From: Schistosoma mansoni
Lineage: Eukaryota > Platyhelminthes > Trematoda > Strigeidida > Schistosomatidae
Reading direction: 5' to 3'
DNA length: 64,000 bases
Assembly (NCBI RefSeq): GCF_000237925.1
Contig: NC_031496.1
Coordinates: 3,948,650 to 4,012,649, forward strand
Shown here: positions 1 through 10,247 of the stretch, piece after piece
How the letters are laid out: the number at the start of each line of letters is the position of its first letter
Position numbering within the stretch: the stretch's first letter is position 1
Position numbers and translations under genes: made by a program
The notes under the pieces: model-generated
The model's input: only the letters and a program-made list of their open reading frames with translations
The model's database searches: none
Told to the model about the DNA's origin: nothing

Positions 1-71
1 CTGCTGTCAGATATTCTATTCCTTACTCACCATATATACTACTTATGTTGATATCAGTAGCTCACACCACA
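1..71 (-). repeat. Partial gypsy-type LTR (5' end of the 3' LTR)
   Basis: Read on the minus strand, an LTR begins with TGTGGTGTGAG at position 71, directly after a polypurine tract (AAAAGGGGGG, then ACGAG) at about 72-87. This is the expected order pol, PPT, 3' LTR for the neighbouring gypsy pol. The LTR is cut by the window edge. The same sequence recurs at 5375-5546. Confidence 0.7.
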
Positions 72-1454
72 CTCGTCCCCCCTTTTAATAAGCTGTTCTC
101 GCAATCTTTCTGATCGGCGTACCATTGTCTCCTTTGGTGCTGTTCGTGACTCGTGCTCATGATGTTCTTGAAACCATCTCTGTAGTTGACTGGCATTTAC
201 ACGCTTCTGCTTGTCTTCTCTCCGGATCGTGTAAACTGGGCCGCGTCTCTCCGTGATAATGTACGGTCCCTCCCATTTCGGGATCAGCTTTCCTGACCCT
301 AGTCCTCCTTCAGTGTTAGCTCTCCGTTCTCTACACTTTACCAGGTCCCCCACTCTAAAAGGCTTCCACGCTCTTCTCTGCTGTTCCGCCTTCTTGATGT
401 CTGATATTTGTTTCTTTTTCACGTTCTTTATTGCCTCCGTCCTCTCTTTCCTTAATCTTGTTGCTGTCCACTTCTGCTGCTGTGGCCACGTTTTATTATG
501 CATTGGAAGTCGTGGCTGTCTACCATACATAAGTAGGAAAGGTGATTTCTTGGTTGTTCCTTGGATGGAGGCACGATGCGCCAGCAAAATTAGTGGTAAC
601 TCTTTCTCCCAATTCCCTCCTTTAGATGCTAACCATTCCTTTAAAGTCCGGTTGTTTCTTTCCGTAAGCCCGTTCGTCTGAGGGTGATACGGTGTAGTTC
701 GTATCCTCTTGATGCCGAACTGCTTTAAACGGGCCTTAAACTCGTCACTTTCAAAACAGGGACCCTGGTCGGTTAGTATCATCTTCGGTACTCCATGACC
801 CGCTACAATGTGCCGGATTATTACTTCGGTCACTGTTTTCGCCCGCTGGTCGGCAATCGGTACAGCGTCGACCCATCGTGTAGCATGTTCCGTCATTACT
901 AGTAAGTATCGGTTGCCGCTATCCGTCTGTGGAAATGGTCCCATCACATCTACCGACCATAGATCACCGACTGCGGTTACTGGGACCGACTGCAATGGCG
1001 GTTGCATGTATCTATCGCTTTTCATTAATTGGCACTGCTGGCACGTCAACACATATTGGGCCACATCGTCTCTCATGCCTGGCCAGTATGCACTTTGCCG
1101 TAGTAAATCTGTCGTTCTTGCGATACCTGTGTGCGCTACCTGATGGCATTCGTGTATCATCTTACGCTGCCAGTCTTTCGGGATCACAGCCACCCAATTT
1201 TTGTCATCATCCTGCCAGACCAGAGCTCCATATGTGTTCACTTTCAGTCTTTCCTTTTGCCGAAGCAACATTATTACCTCCTTGTCCATTGCTCGTTTGT
1301 CAACATCTGCCCCCTCTCTTATCACTCTGATTACCTCTCGAAGTTTAGGATCAGATTTCTGTTGCCGGACGAGTTCTAGTGGGTCTCCCTCTATACTGTT
1401 CACTGCGTATGCTGTCAATGGAAGCTCGGCTTCCATGTCTGGTCTTGACAGTTA
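54..1454 (-). pseudogene. Gypsy/Ty3-type pol, integrase part (separated from RNase H by one in-frame stop)
   Basis: This is the integrase of an LTR retrotransposon. It would insert the element cDNA into the host chromosome. The translated region has an N-terminal H-H-C-C zinc finger (HECHQVAH, then CQQC) at about residues 94-135, and the DDE core with D in SVDVMGPF, D in ILTDQG and E in NGLTERNN. A basic C-terminal region follows (FRVGDLVKCR, then WEGPYIITERRGPVYTI). An in-frame TAA at 1452-1454 separates it from the RNase H segment in the same frame. The reading frame runs slightly into the LTR. It is truncated at no obvious domain and could be recently inactivated. The gypsy/CsRn1-like group is likely, but the exact family is not resolved. 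Confidence 0.9.
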
Positions 1455-2172
1455 GTCCGCCATTACATTTTCCTTCCCTGGAACATGCCCGATACTGAAG
1501 TCATACTCCTGCAGACGTATCATCCATCGCGCCAACTTCCCACGTGGGTCTCGTGCTGTTTGTAGCCACTGCAGAGGTTTATGGTCAGTCTCGATGTGAA
1601 ATCGTCTACCTAACAGATATGGTCTCCACTTGTCTACTGCCCACACAATCGCTAAACACTCCTTTTCGATCGTTGAATACTTCTGTTCCGCAGGCGTGAG
1701 AACGCGACTTGCGTATTCCACCACTCTATTAGACTGACTTAAAACGGCACCTATACCATGGTCACTTGCGTCTGTTGTCACTGTAAACGGTTTCTCCAGT
1801 TCGGGCAGTCTTAGCGTCATCTGGCGGTCGTCCAGCACGTTTTTGATTTGATTAAACGTTTGTTGGGCGGTTTCAGTCCACGAAAATTTAGTGTTACTCA
1901 ACAACTTATAAAGGGGTGCTGCTATTTCGTTGAAATTCTTGATGAACCGACTGTAGAACGCCGCCCTTCCCAGGAACTGTCTCAATTTCCTTTTCGAATT
2001 CGGTACTGCAACGTTCTTTATAGTCAGAATTTTCTCCGGCAGTGGTTTTATTTCTCCATTTCCCACTTTATGCCCCAACAACGTGATGCTACTAAAGGCC
2101 ATCTGTGACTTGTCCTTATTAATTCGAGGTCCAAAAGGGCAATTCGCTTTAAGACCGCTTCCACATGCTGAC
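1455..2172 (-). pseudogene. Gypsy/Ty3-type pol, RT C-terminal part and RNase H
   Basis: Same frame as the integrase segment. From the gap edge inward it shows the end of the reverse transcriptase and connection (LLGHKVGNGEIKPLPEK, then RQFLGRAAFYSRFIKNF), then RNase H with FTVTTDASDHGIGAVLS, STIEKECLAIVWAV and IETDHKPLQW, ending GHVPGKENVMAD before the TAA stop. The upstream RT active site, protease and gag fall in or beyond the 200-N gap at 2173-2372. Beyond the gap the sequence is a different element on the other strand, so the element is either truncated or mis-joined. Confidence 0.9.
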
Positions 2173-2372
2173 NNNNNNNNNNNNNNNNNNNNNNNNNNNN
2201 NNNNNNNNNNNNNNNNNNNNNNNNNNNNNNNNNNNNNNNNNNNNNNNNNNNNNNNNNNNNNNNNNNNNNNNNNNNNNNNNNNNNNNNNNNNNNNNNNNNN
2301 NNNNNNNNNNNNNNNNNNNNNNNNNNNNNNNNNNNNNNNNNNNNNNNNNNNNNNNNNNNNNNNNNNNNNNNN
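2173..2372. other. Assembly gap (200 N)
   Basis: Exactly 200 undefined bases, which is a placeholder length. A gypsy pol ends on its left and a CR1-like RT begins on its right, so the true size and linkage are unknown. Confidence 0.99.
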
Positions 2373-2819
2373 TATGTAAGGCCACACTTAGAATACTGTG
2401 TCCAAGCAGCTAGTCCATGTCTGAAAATGGATACTAACTCACTTGAGAGTGTCCAGCGTGTGGGGACGAAATTAGTGATGGGTCTTTCTAAACTCCTTTA
2501 CGATAAGCGTTTAAAACGTCTAAACCTTTTCCCATTGTCTTATCGTAGGACGCGAGGTGACCTTATACTGGCATTTCGTATCCTTAATTATTATTTGGGT
2601 GTTAATATGTCTTATCTTTTTGCTCCCTCCAGCACTGATAATCTCCGAGGTCATAGCAAGAAGATTCACAAACCGCGATCTAATAAACTAAAGATAGGGT
2701 CCCGTTTTCCTCATCGAGTGGTAAATGACTGGAAGGCATTACCCGAACGAGTGGTACCAGCCCCATCAGTGAACATTTTCAAAGAGAAGCTTCAATGGAA
2801 GGCAATATGTCAGAATTAA
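2373..2819 (+). pseudogene. CR1-like non-LTR retrotransposon RT, C-terminal fragment
   Basis: The frame is open from the gap edge to the TAA at 2817-2819. It begins YVRPHLEYCVQAASPCL and continues through SVQRVGTKLVMGLSKL and RTRGDLILAFRILN. This is the conserved C-terminal pattern after the RT domain in CR1/jockey-like elements, seen in schistosome SR1/Perere-type elements (established knowledge). No upstream RT catalytic region is present because the gap intervenes. It is a 5'-truncated copy, the usual state of non-LTR insertions. Confidence 0.8.
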
Positions 2820-3235
2820 CACAGGTTCATCAACCTACTATCCTTATTACTGAAGAATGAAGACTGGACGACTCTTCAGCGACGCTAAAAAGACCTTGAG
2901 AATGTTCACCTAAATACTACGGCTAAATGAGGGTTAGAAACCAGTGTGAGGAATTAGAATTATGATTTACAGTTGGTGATTAAGATTATGAATTGGATTT
3001 AGGGTTTAACATCACGAATCGACATCAGCTATAATGCCAAAACTCTATTTAACCAAATGGATGACTGAATTTCGCGCCAAAATTCAAGACCTGTCATCGT
3101 AAATCAGATTGGTTCGTCCATAAATTATAATCTCGTCAGAGTTTTCTTATCACATTTTTAATCAACCAAAAATTGTAATGGAAAAGTGAATTAATAATTT
3201 TTACCGATTAATCTAACAGCAGAATGAATTGTAAG
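2820..3235. other. Intergenic stretch; possible terminal fragment of a Merlin-like repeat
   Basis: No gene is seen. The segment at about 3100-3134 (GATTGGTTCGTCCATAAATT and following) closely matches 63080-63115, just outside the Merlin transposase remnant, so both may be ends of one DNA-transposon family. The rest shows nothing recognisable. Confidence 0.3.
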
Positions 3236-3505
3236 CAAAGATGGATAGTGGCTAGCAGTGGAATCCAGGACGCGCGTTTGGTTCAGCTGGATGGACACCT
3301 GCATCACAGAGTTGATGTTCACTCTGGGACGAAACGCGCTTCCTGGATTCTACTGCTAGCCGCTATCTATCTTTGCTTACAATGCTTGTGAATTAAGGCT
3401 ATATCGAGGCAATGCGCACAGTATGCACATATGCCAATTAGAGACTGACCAGTTGCAATCCTAAACATCAATAGGAAGATTCAAACAAACAATACTAAGT
3501 GAAGC
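3236..3505 (-). repeat. Sm-alpha-like tRNA-derived SINE, rearranged (fold-back)
   Basis: It carries the SINE head GATGGATAGTGGCTAGCAG and the tail GATTCAAACAAACAATAC found in the other copies. The tRNA-like middle is missing. The head is repeated in inverted orientation (3344-3385), so 3240-3385 can fold into a hairpin. Confidence 0.7.
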
Positions 3506-3821
3506 AGAATGAATTGTCCAATAAGTTTACTTCAAGATATGATGATTAGGTCGTTTTAAGTATCAGTAAAAATATAAACATTAATTACATTATATTGGTA
3601 ATTTGACAAATGAGGATTAAATACAGATCCAGGTTCAGAGTTTCCTGTTGACTACTAAAATCTAGATCCAGGACTTCATGTGGACTACCCCTAACCACTA
3701 TCTTTTCAAAGACGGATTTCCTTAAAAATACGAATTATTTAAGTATTTAATTAAATATTTTATTAGAGAAGAATCTAAATTAATACCTGAATTCTATTAT
3801 AAACTAATTTATCTGATAAGA

Positions 3822-3965
3822 AAAGATGGATAGTGGCTAATAGTGGAATCCAGGACGCGTGTTTCGTCCTATTTAGGACTCGTCAGCTGGATATACCTGC
3901 ATCTCAGAGTTGGTGTTCACTCAATGGGAAGATTCAAACAAACAATACCAAGTGAATTTAAACTT
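3822..3965 (-). repeat. Sm-alpha-like SINE, internally deleted
   Basis: Head (GATGGATAGTGGCTAATAG) joins, after GTTCACTC, directly to the tail (GGGAAGATTCAAACAAAC). The tRNA-like portion is lost. Confidence 0.7.
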
Positions 3966-3983
3966 CACCCAATTGCACAAACA

Positions 3984-4135
3984 AGTGGCTATCACGACTC
4001 AGTAGATAAGTGTATAATGTGATGGCATTTGAAGCGAACGTCACTGGGTTCAAATCCCAGAGTGAAGATCAACTCTGAGATGCAGGTACATTCAGCTGAC
4101 GAGTCCTAGATAGGAAGGAACTCGCGTCTTATTAA
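3984..4135 (+). repeat. Sm-alpha-like SINE, tRNA-like portion
   Basis: Contains the degenerate A box (GACTCAGTAGATAAGTG) and B box (GGGTTCAAATCCC) of a tRNA-derived SINE, followed by the GAACATCAACTCTGAGATGC-type body (here GAAGATCAACTCTGAG). Orientation is opposite to the copies on either side. Confidence 0.7.
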
Positions 4136-4151
4136 TTCAACAATAATATCA

Positions 4152-4382
4152 TTATAAGCAAAGATAAATAGTGGCTAGCAGTGGAATCCAGTTTGACGCG
4201 AGTTTCTTCCTATTTGGGATGGACACCTGCATCTCAGAGTTAATGTTCACTCTGGGACTCGAACGCTGTACCGTTCGCTTCAAATGCCATTGCGTTATCC
4301 ACTTAGCTACTGAGTCCCGATAGCCACCTGCATTCCTAAATAACAATGGGAAGATACAAGTAAACAACACCAAGTGAATGAA
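4152..4382 (-). repeat. Sm-alpha-like SINE, near full length
   Basis: Head AGCAAAGATAAATAGTGG, body with CATCTCAGAGTTAATG, tRNA-like region (antisense GGACTCGAACGCTG and CCACTTAGCTACTGAGTC), then tail GGGAAGATACAAGTAAACAA. It resembles a tRNA but lacks canonical folding, so it is a SINE and not a tRNA gene. Confidence 0.8.
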
Positions 4383-4539
4383 TGTCTTTATGTTTAGATC
4401 TAAATTGTTGGAGTTCAATTTCTCAAAGATCATAAGTTTCATCAACATTATAAATTAATTCTTACTAATAGTTTTCAATGAATGTAAAATCTAGATTATT
4501 CGCTTTGTTTTTTAACTAATTTTTTAAACTGTTTCAATT

Positions 4540-4700
4540 TTATATAGTTGAGATCATGAGTCAATTGAAGCTAGACCACCATGAAAAACCTGGAAGCACT
4601 GGACGGCCGTTTCGTCCTATTGTGGGACTCCTCAGCAGTGCGCATCCACGATTCAATCGACTCGTGATCTCAGCTATATAAAATTACTAAAATCTCCACA
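4540..4700 (+). repeat. Fold-back SINE-like element (AGTCAATTGAAGC family)
   Basis: Starts at ATATAGTTGAGATCATGAG and ends with the inverted counterpart CTCGTGATCTCAGCTATAT. The body has GTCAATTGAAGCTAGACC, the CTGGACGGCCGTTTCGTCC block and CTCCTCAGCAGTGCGCATCC. Related copies lie at 6107, 14688, 16005, 16385, 16690, 17050 and 62118. Longer copies carry a tRNA-like B box. Confidence 0.7.
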
Positions 4701-4729
4701 AAACCCCCTTCTGATGTTTCAATTTTACT

Positions 4730-5033
4730 TGTAGTGACCTACTTTTATGACGAGAACGAGATTGGTATAATGGAAACAATTATTATCATAACCAATTGTG
4801 CGAGTGATTGTTTTACTGTACCTGTTTGTTCAAGTGCACAAAACACACACACATTATTCCGTTGCCTGTGACCTTGCACGAACTCGCATATGCTCGGTAG
4901 TTCCACTTGTACACTTTGGCACGATCTCAGTATTTTTTAGATACCACGAGATCGTCAACAAATATGTCTTATTTCAACCTTCAACTGACTTTTGGTTTTT
5001 GGCCTACGGAGGGATACAACCTAATACCTGACA
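4730..5033 (+). repeat. LTR-like repeat starting TGTAGTGACC
   Basis: The segment begins TGTAGTGACCTACTTT and plausibly ends CTGACA, giving TG...CA termini and about 304 bp. A TGGTGACC string at about 5055, a motif matching the tRNA-Trp-type primer site used by CsRn1/Boudicca-like elements, follows. The same sequence recurs at 63766-64000. No coding region is attached, so it would be a relic. Calling it an LTR is inference. Confidence 0.5.
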
Positions 5034-5267
5034 GGTAATTTTCCTGTAGTGGTGACCATAGTCAATCGCGACTCGACGCCAACTACATACTATTACACCT
5101 TTCTGAGTTGAATGATCTTTATATTTAACTAATAATGAACAATTCATAATTAAATCAATCTGTGATTGTTTATATAACCTACAATAAAAAGATTTGGATG
5201 ATATCTGCCTATCTGAGCTTTACATCATAGTCTACTTTACGACTCCACTTCAATTAGTAGAAAAGTA
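5034..5267. other. Intergenic, nothing recognised beyond a possible primer-binding site
   Basis: Apart from the TGGTGACC string near 5055, this AT-rich stretch shows no gene or repeat I can support. Confidence 0.4.
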
Positions 5268-5795
5268 TTTATTTATTTATTTGAACACATAAATATTAGT
5301 ACAAAGGGGAACCAGATATATATGCGCTACACAAATCTCATTCGATCCCTGTGAGGGCTGTGATACTGCCCGGGTGATTTGCAAAATGTTCTTCAATTGC
5401 CTCAGGCTTCATTGTTCCTGGATTTTCACACAAATTGCTTTTTATTTTTGTTCTTCTCTTCTTGATCTCAATCTTCTGCTGTCAGATATTCTATTCCTTA
5501 CTCACCATATATACTACTTATGTTGATATCAGTAGCTCACACCACACACCATTGGTTTGGAATCAGGATTTTCCAACTCCCCTAGGTGGACTCACCGTGT
5601 CCACCGACCCGCTTAAAGCTCTGGACATTTGCCTTTTGTCCTCTCAATTTCGTAAACAATATCCCCACCACGAGAAGGTAGTGAGTAGGAGTTTCCTGGC
5701 AGTGGCTGTATACGCGTGGCCACTTGAGAGCATTTGGAGAGGGAGAGCGGACTCTCCCCACTGTCGGCCGTACCAGGGCATTTGGGGGCTGTAGA
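5268..5795 (+). repeat. Dispersed repeat (family X), interrupted by an LTR fragment
   Basis: The flanks match a repeat found in reverse orientation at 15040-15505. They share TATTTATTTATTTGAACACA-type sequence, ACCAGATATATATGCG, and the later ACCATTGGTTTGGAATCAGG. The middle section of the family (about 160 bp) is replaced here by the gypsy LTR fragment at 5375-5546. Both copies translate to related broken peptides (PLVWNQDFPT / PLVWSQGFPT), which suggests an old coding ancestry of unknown kind. Confidence 0.6.
5375..5546 (-). repeat. Gypsy LTR fragment (5' portion)
   Basis: On the minus strand it starts TGTGGTGTGAGCTACTGATA at 5546 and matches 1-71 essentially exactly, then continues about 100 bp further. 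It is shorter than the LTR at 15553-15868 and lacks the LTR 3' end, so it is a partial LTR within family X. Confidence 0.65.
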
Positions 5796-5799
5796 AAAG

Positions 5800-6100
5800 T
5801 AAAGTAGTAGGATTCCAAACCTGCAAACAATCATTAATAATCAATTCATGGATTGTTAGGTATTTCACTTAACTCTTATGATGATCCCTATCTCAGTTGA
5901 TATCAATGATGTAACTACTGTAAATCAAGTAAATCTAAGTAGAAATTTCATCGTAGTTACGTAACTTACAACAATGTATTACTATGTAGAAACAGGACTG
6001 AGGACCTTCGTATCTTTACTATTTAGGTAAGAAATTAGAATTCGACCCTCTATTTTTTTCTAACCTATATGATTATCAGAAGGGGTTTTGTGGAGATTTA
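5800..6100. other. Intergenic, no feature seen
   Basis: AT-rich sequence without an ORF, recognisable repeat or splice context that I can support. Confidence 0.4.
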
Positions 6101-6106
6101 GTATAT

Positions 6107-6425
6107 TCATAGTTGCAAACGTGAGTCAATTGAAGCTAGACCACCAACGAAAACCTGGAAGCACTGGACGNNNNNNNNNNNNNNNNNNNNNNNNNNNNNN
6201 NNNNNNNNNNNNNNNNNNNNNNNNNNNNNNNNNNNNNNNNNNNNNNNNNNNNNNNNNNNNNNNNNNNNNNNNNNNNNNNNNNNNNNNNNNNNNNNNNNNN
6301 NNNNNNNNNNNNNNNNNNNNNNNNNNNNNNNNNNNNNNNNNNNNNNNNNNNNNNNNNNNNNNNNNNNNNNTCCAGTGCTTCCATGTTTTCCTCGGTGGTC
6401 TACCTTCAATTGACTCACGCTTGTA
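6107..6425. repeat. Fold-back element whose loop is an assembly gap
   Basis: The left arm (GTGAGTCAATTGAAGCTAGA to AAGCACTGGACG) and the right arm (TCCAGTGCTTCCATGTTTTC to CAATTGACTCACGC) are inverted copies either side of a 200-N gap (6171-6370). The arms belong to the AGTCAATTGAAGC family. The hairpin itself probably caused the gap. Confidence 0.75.
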
Positions 6426-6525
6426 ACCTATATGACTTCACGAAGTATCAAAATCACCATTCAATTTAGACTGTTTGTATCCAATTATTACTAATCTTTA
6501 CCAAAGTACTCATCTAGATCCAAAA

Positions 6526-6823
6526 ATGAAAGTGGTAATTATAAAGAATGAAGAGGAAATTAGGAAAAGACGTTGGAAGCGGATAGGACATACATTAAGG
6601 AAATCACCAATGTTCATTACAAGGCAAGCCCTAACTTGGAATGGTGAAGGGAAGCGGAAAAGAGGAAGGCCCAACCAACAAATTACGACGGGAAATAAAA
6701 GTAGATATGAAAAGGATGAATGCTAACTGGAAAGAACTGGAAAGGATTGCCCAAGACAGAGTTGCATGGAGAATGCTGGTGGGCGGCCTATGCTCCTCGA
6801 CGAGGTGTAACAGGCGTAAATAA
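6526..6823 (+). pseudogene. RTE-like retrotransposon ORF2 C-terminus, frameshifted
   Basis: Two overlapping frames together give [36 protein letters not shown], then [20 protein letters not shown] and MLVGGLCSS. This is the C-terminal region of a non-LTR element also seen at 7524, 8462, 18560 and 59040. The frame changes near 6670-6690. The short tail ends with TAAGTAAGTAA, typical of RTE 3' ends. 5'-truncated and inactive. Confidence 0.75.
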
Positions 6824-6886
6824 GTAAGTAATTATAAAGAAGACAATTAAAGTTAATATGTATCATTCTAGAAATGAACTACTTAC

Positions 6887-7322
6887 CGTCTATTTTGATA
6901 CCATGTCTTTATTTGTCCTTCTGATAAACCTAAATGTATAGCTAATTCAGCACGTTCTAAAACATTTAAATATCTTTGACATAAAAAACTTTGTTCTAAA
7001 TAGAATAATTGAGATTGAGTAAAAGCGGTACGTTTTCGTCGATACGCTTGTTGTTGTTGTTGCTGTAGCTGTTGCTGTAGCTGTTGCTGTTGTGGTTCAT
7101 AATGATGATGATGATGATGACGATGATCGTTTTGATTTATATAATAATCAGGATACTTAAGTGTTTGGTATTCAATTGGATCTAGTTGTTTTAGATTATA
7201 CTTTGAATATATTGAAGATTCATTCAAGGAATTGTTCTCATCTACTACTCGACGAACATTCAACTTATAGTCTGAAGGATATTGAATAGTGAACAATTCT
7301 GTTTCATCATTTTGATTGATAT
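6887..7322 (-). CDS. Homeobox exon (ANTP-class, NK/BarH/BSX-like transcription factor)
   Basis: This exon encodes most of a homeodomain, a DNA-binding domain of nuclear transcription factors. Following an acidic, Asn-rich region come a His run (about HRHHHHHHY), a Gln-rich run, then homeodomain positions 1-53. It has R5, F8, L16, F20, W48, Y49, Q50, N51, R52, and reads GLSEGQIKTWYQNR in helix 3. The KTWYQNRR form is usual for BarH/Barx/BSX-type members (established). The exon stops in codon 53 at a consensus donor (ACG|GTAAGT, intron begins 6886, phase 2), so the last seven homeodomain residues lie in an exon I could not find. The left boundary used is the acceptor ATGATAG|AT at 7323, phase 1, matching the candidate exon at 17217. 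Alternatively translation starts at the ATG at 7327-7329. Confidence 0.85.
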
Positions 7323-7523
7323 CTATCATAGAATTGGTTGAAATAGTAAACGAGATAACAGAAAATGTTCATCATTATGCATATTTGATAACTTTTTAAT
7401 CAATTATTAATAGAAATGATGATAATAATCTATCAATGGTAGTATCTAAGGTGTGAAAATCAAACTCTAGACATTCTTGGTCGATTCTGAGGATAAATAT
7501 TGAATGATCGCTAGCTAGAAGTT

Positions 7524-8078
7524 AGCATCATTGATGAACAAGGAGGATCTGATTCAAATGTAAAGGCAAGGATTGGCAAAGCAAGGACCACATTCATACA
7601 ACTGAAGAACATATGGAACTTAAAACAACTGTCAACTAATTCCAAAGTGAGAATCTTCAATACGAACGTCAACACAGTCCTACTGTACAGAGTTGAAATG
7701 TGGAGAACTACTACAACCATCGTCAAGAAGGTACAAGTATTTATAAACAGTTTTCTTCGCAAAATATTCAACATTCATTGGCCGAATACTATCATCAACA
7801 GCGTTTTATGGGAGAGGGCAAACCAGCTTCCAACTGAAGAGGAAATTAAGAAAAGACGTTGGAAGGGGATAGGACATATATTAAGGAAATCACCAAACTG
7901 CATCATAAGGCAAGCACTAACTTGGAATCTGGAAGGTAAACGGAGAAGAGGAAGGCCAAAGAACACATTACGACGGGAAATAGAATCAGATATGAAAAGG
8001 ATGAATAACAACTGGAAGGAACTGGAAAGGATTGCCCATTACAAGGCTGAATGGAGAGTGCTGGTGTGCAGCCTATGA
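7524..8078 (+). pseudogene. RTE-like retrotransposon RT C-terminal fragment
   Basis: The frame is open for about 185 residues from [20 protein letters not shown] through [52 protein letters not shown] and [10 protein letters not shown] to a TGA. It lacks the catalytic RT motifs, which would lie upstream. It lies on the strand opposite to the homeobox gene, inside its inferred intron. The 3' end carries GCAAGTAAG-type sequence before unrelated DNA. 5'-truncated copy. Confidence 0.8.
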
Positions 8079-8461
8079 TCCTCGATGATGGGTGTAACAG
8101 GCGCAAGTAAGTTGTAAGTAATCCAATCAACCAACATCTAAATCATGTACATTCTTTTCACTTCATATTGTCACCAACCACAATATCTGTGATTGGGCCT
8201 TTTATAACTTGTACAACCAAAGATCGTACACTTTTCAGGAATGCACAAAAATAGATAGCTTGTTGAATTATCTACACGGCAGGAACAGGTAACTCAGATG
8301 TTGAAGCAGATCATCTAGTAATTAACTAATTATTGAATCTTTTTACGACATCCCTTTTATTGAATACACATTGAAACATCAGCAATACCATCTTCAATCT
8401 TATAGTTTACATGTATTTATATTATTGATTAATTTCTGAGTAAATAAGGGGTTAATTATTT

Positions 8462-8692
8462 TATCTCAACTGCGTCGCAAGACAAGCCCTCACATGGAAT
8501 CCTGAAGGCCAAAGGAGAAGAGGAAGACTAAAGAACACACGACGCCGAGAAATATAGACAAACATGAGAAGAATGAACAGAAACTGGATAGAACTAGAAA
8601 GGAAGGTCTAGGACAGAGTGGGTTGGAGAATGCTGGTCGGCGTCCTATGCTCCATTGGGAGTAACAGACGCAAGTAAGTAAGTAAGTAATTA
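8462..8692 (+). repeat. RTE-like 3' end fragment with TAAG tail
   Basis: Decayed version of the same C-terminus (TGCGTCGCAAGACAAGCCC onward, with stops) ending in AAGTAAGTAAGTAAGTAA. Confidence 0.7.
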
Positions 8693-8864
8693 TTTTATAT
8701 CATCCTCAAATAATTGTCTCTTATTTCCAGAAAAATAATTTGACTGAATTTTGGTCAGCCTTACTTGAAATATCTGTACTCTGTGAGGATTCGCTCGATA
8801 TTAGATATTATCATACACGTTTATATAGAATAAATAGAATGTAGTTAGAAGTACAATTGAGAAT

Positions 8865-9070
8865 GAGTATTTCGTCCTATTTGGAATTAGTCAGTTGGAT
8901 GTGTCTCAATCTCGTAGTTGATCTTCGCTCCACGATCAAGACTTAGTACTTTTGCTTTAAACTCTGACATGATATCCATGTGATCCTGGAGTAAACTCTG
9001 AGATGCAGGTACATCCAGCTGACTAATTTCAAATAGGAAATATGCATTCTGGATTCCACTTGCAGTCATA
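8865..9070. repeat. Sm-alpha-like SINE fragments in inverted arrangement
   Basis: TTTCGTCCTATTTGGAATTA with ATCTCGTAGTTGATCTTC is followed by an inverted copy (AACTCTGAGATGCAGGTACA, GCTGACTAATTTCAAATAGG), forming an imperfect fold-back. Confidence 0.6.
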
Positions 9071-9840
9071 TTCCATTTATTCTATATAATTTGGCTACTA
9101 TTTTCGGTTGTATCTAAATTATCTAGAAGTTCTCATGTCATATATTTAGCTAAACATTCAATGTATAAGAATGTCTTTGAAACAATTCCTTTCATCATTC
9201 GTCTGAAAACTAATTTAATGAAGTCTTATACAAATATGGTACCACTGAGGTCACTCGGTGGTCACTCAACACCTTCGGATCATTGAGTTGCCACCTAATA
9301 GTTAACGTTTCTAACTCTAATCGATGCTATAATAATACAAACAAATGTAAGTACATTCACACTCATGACGTAAGGACGAATTATGTATTTAGTCACTTGA
9401 AAAGTGTCAGCTTGTTAGTTCTCTTTAAGAAAACGTAGCTGGTTACCAATTTCTAGAAACATAGTCTGAGACTAGTCACTACGTTACTTAAACAGCTCAG
9501 TCAACAAATATTAGGATAAAATTAGCATAAAGAATAAATTTCCCTGTCTCCTGGTTATTGAAACCTCAAAACTGATGGTTAATCGGTTTCTTGTTTTATG
9601 AAGGGTTTCGTATGACCCATTCAGATAATCCTTAGATTAATTTGAATGTTTAGCATCCAAGTCTTGACAAAATGAGTCACTTTTATTAATCACATAAACT
9701 ATGACAAATTAAATTCAGGAGAGACCAATTTAAGTTTAGAATACTTATTTCTGACTGTCTGGTCTAGAATTCTAGTAAACTATAATAAGAATTCCACATT
9801 GTACCAAACGTATAATATTGAATAAAGATATTATTATGAT
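9071..9840. other. Intron or intergenic DNA without recognised features
   Basis: AT-rich and without long ORFs or repeats that I recognise. A short inverted motif around 9240-9300 (GGTACCACTGAGGTCACTCG) is noted only. Confidence 0.4.
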
Positions 9841-9841
9841 T

Positions 9842-10118
9842 AGCAAAGATGGATAGTGGATAACAGTGGAATCCAAGACGTGCGTTTCATCGTATTTGGG
9901 ACTCGTCAGGTGGATGTACCTGCATCTAAGAGTTAATGTTTACTCTGGGAGTCGAACCCAGTACAGTTCGCTCCAAACATCCACTATCCATATTTACCTA
10001 TAATGCTTGTGAATTAAGGCATTATCAAAAGAATACGCACAGTATATACATATGCTAATAAGAGACTGATCAGTGGCAGTCCTAAACATTAACGGGAAGA
10101 TTCAAGTGCAAAATACTA
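9842..10118 (-). repeat. Sm-alpha-like SINE, near full length with internal loss
   Basis: Head GCAAAGATGGATAGTGGATA, body CATCTAAGAGTTAATGTTTA, B-box relic GGGAGTCGAACCCAGTACAG, then the 3' region TATACATATGCTAATAAGAG and tail GGGAAGATTCAAGTGC. The head is partly repeated in reverse at about 9980. Confidence 0.7.
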
Positions 10119-10247
10119 AGTGTATTATTATTAACTATATATGATACATCTACAGTCTGTTATGAAAAACAGTCACGTTTGAGTATAGAATTTACTATAA
10201 ATCGACATCAATCAGAGAACTATTTAAAAAGCAGCATATATATATAT

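Noticed and set aside
253-1455. Plus-strand ORFs over the first 1.5 kb
   Set aside because: They are shadows of the gypsy integrase on the minus strand, which has clear motifs.
3984-4090. tRNA-like sequences inside the SINEs as functional tRNA genes
   Set aside because: A and B boxes exist, but the stems do not pair as a cloverleaf and the sequence is part of a dispersed repeat.
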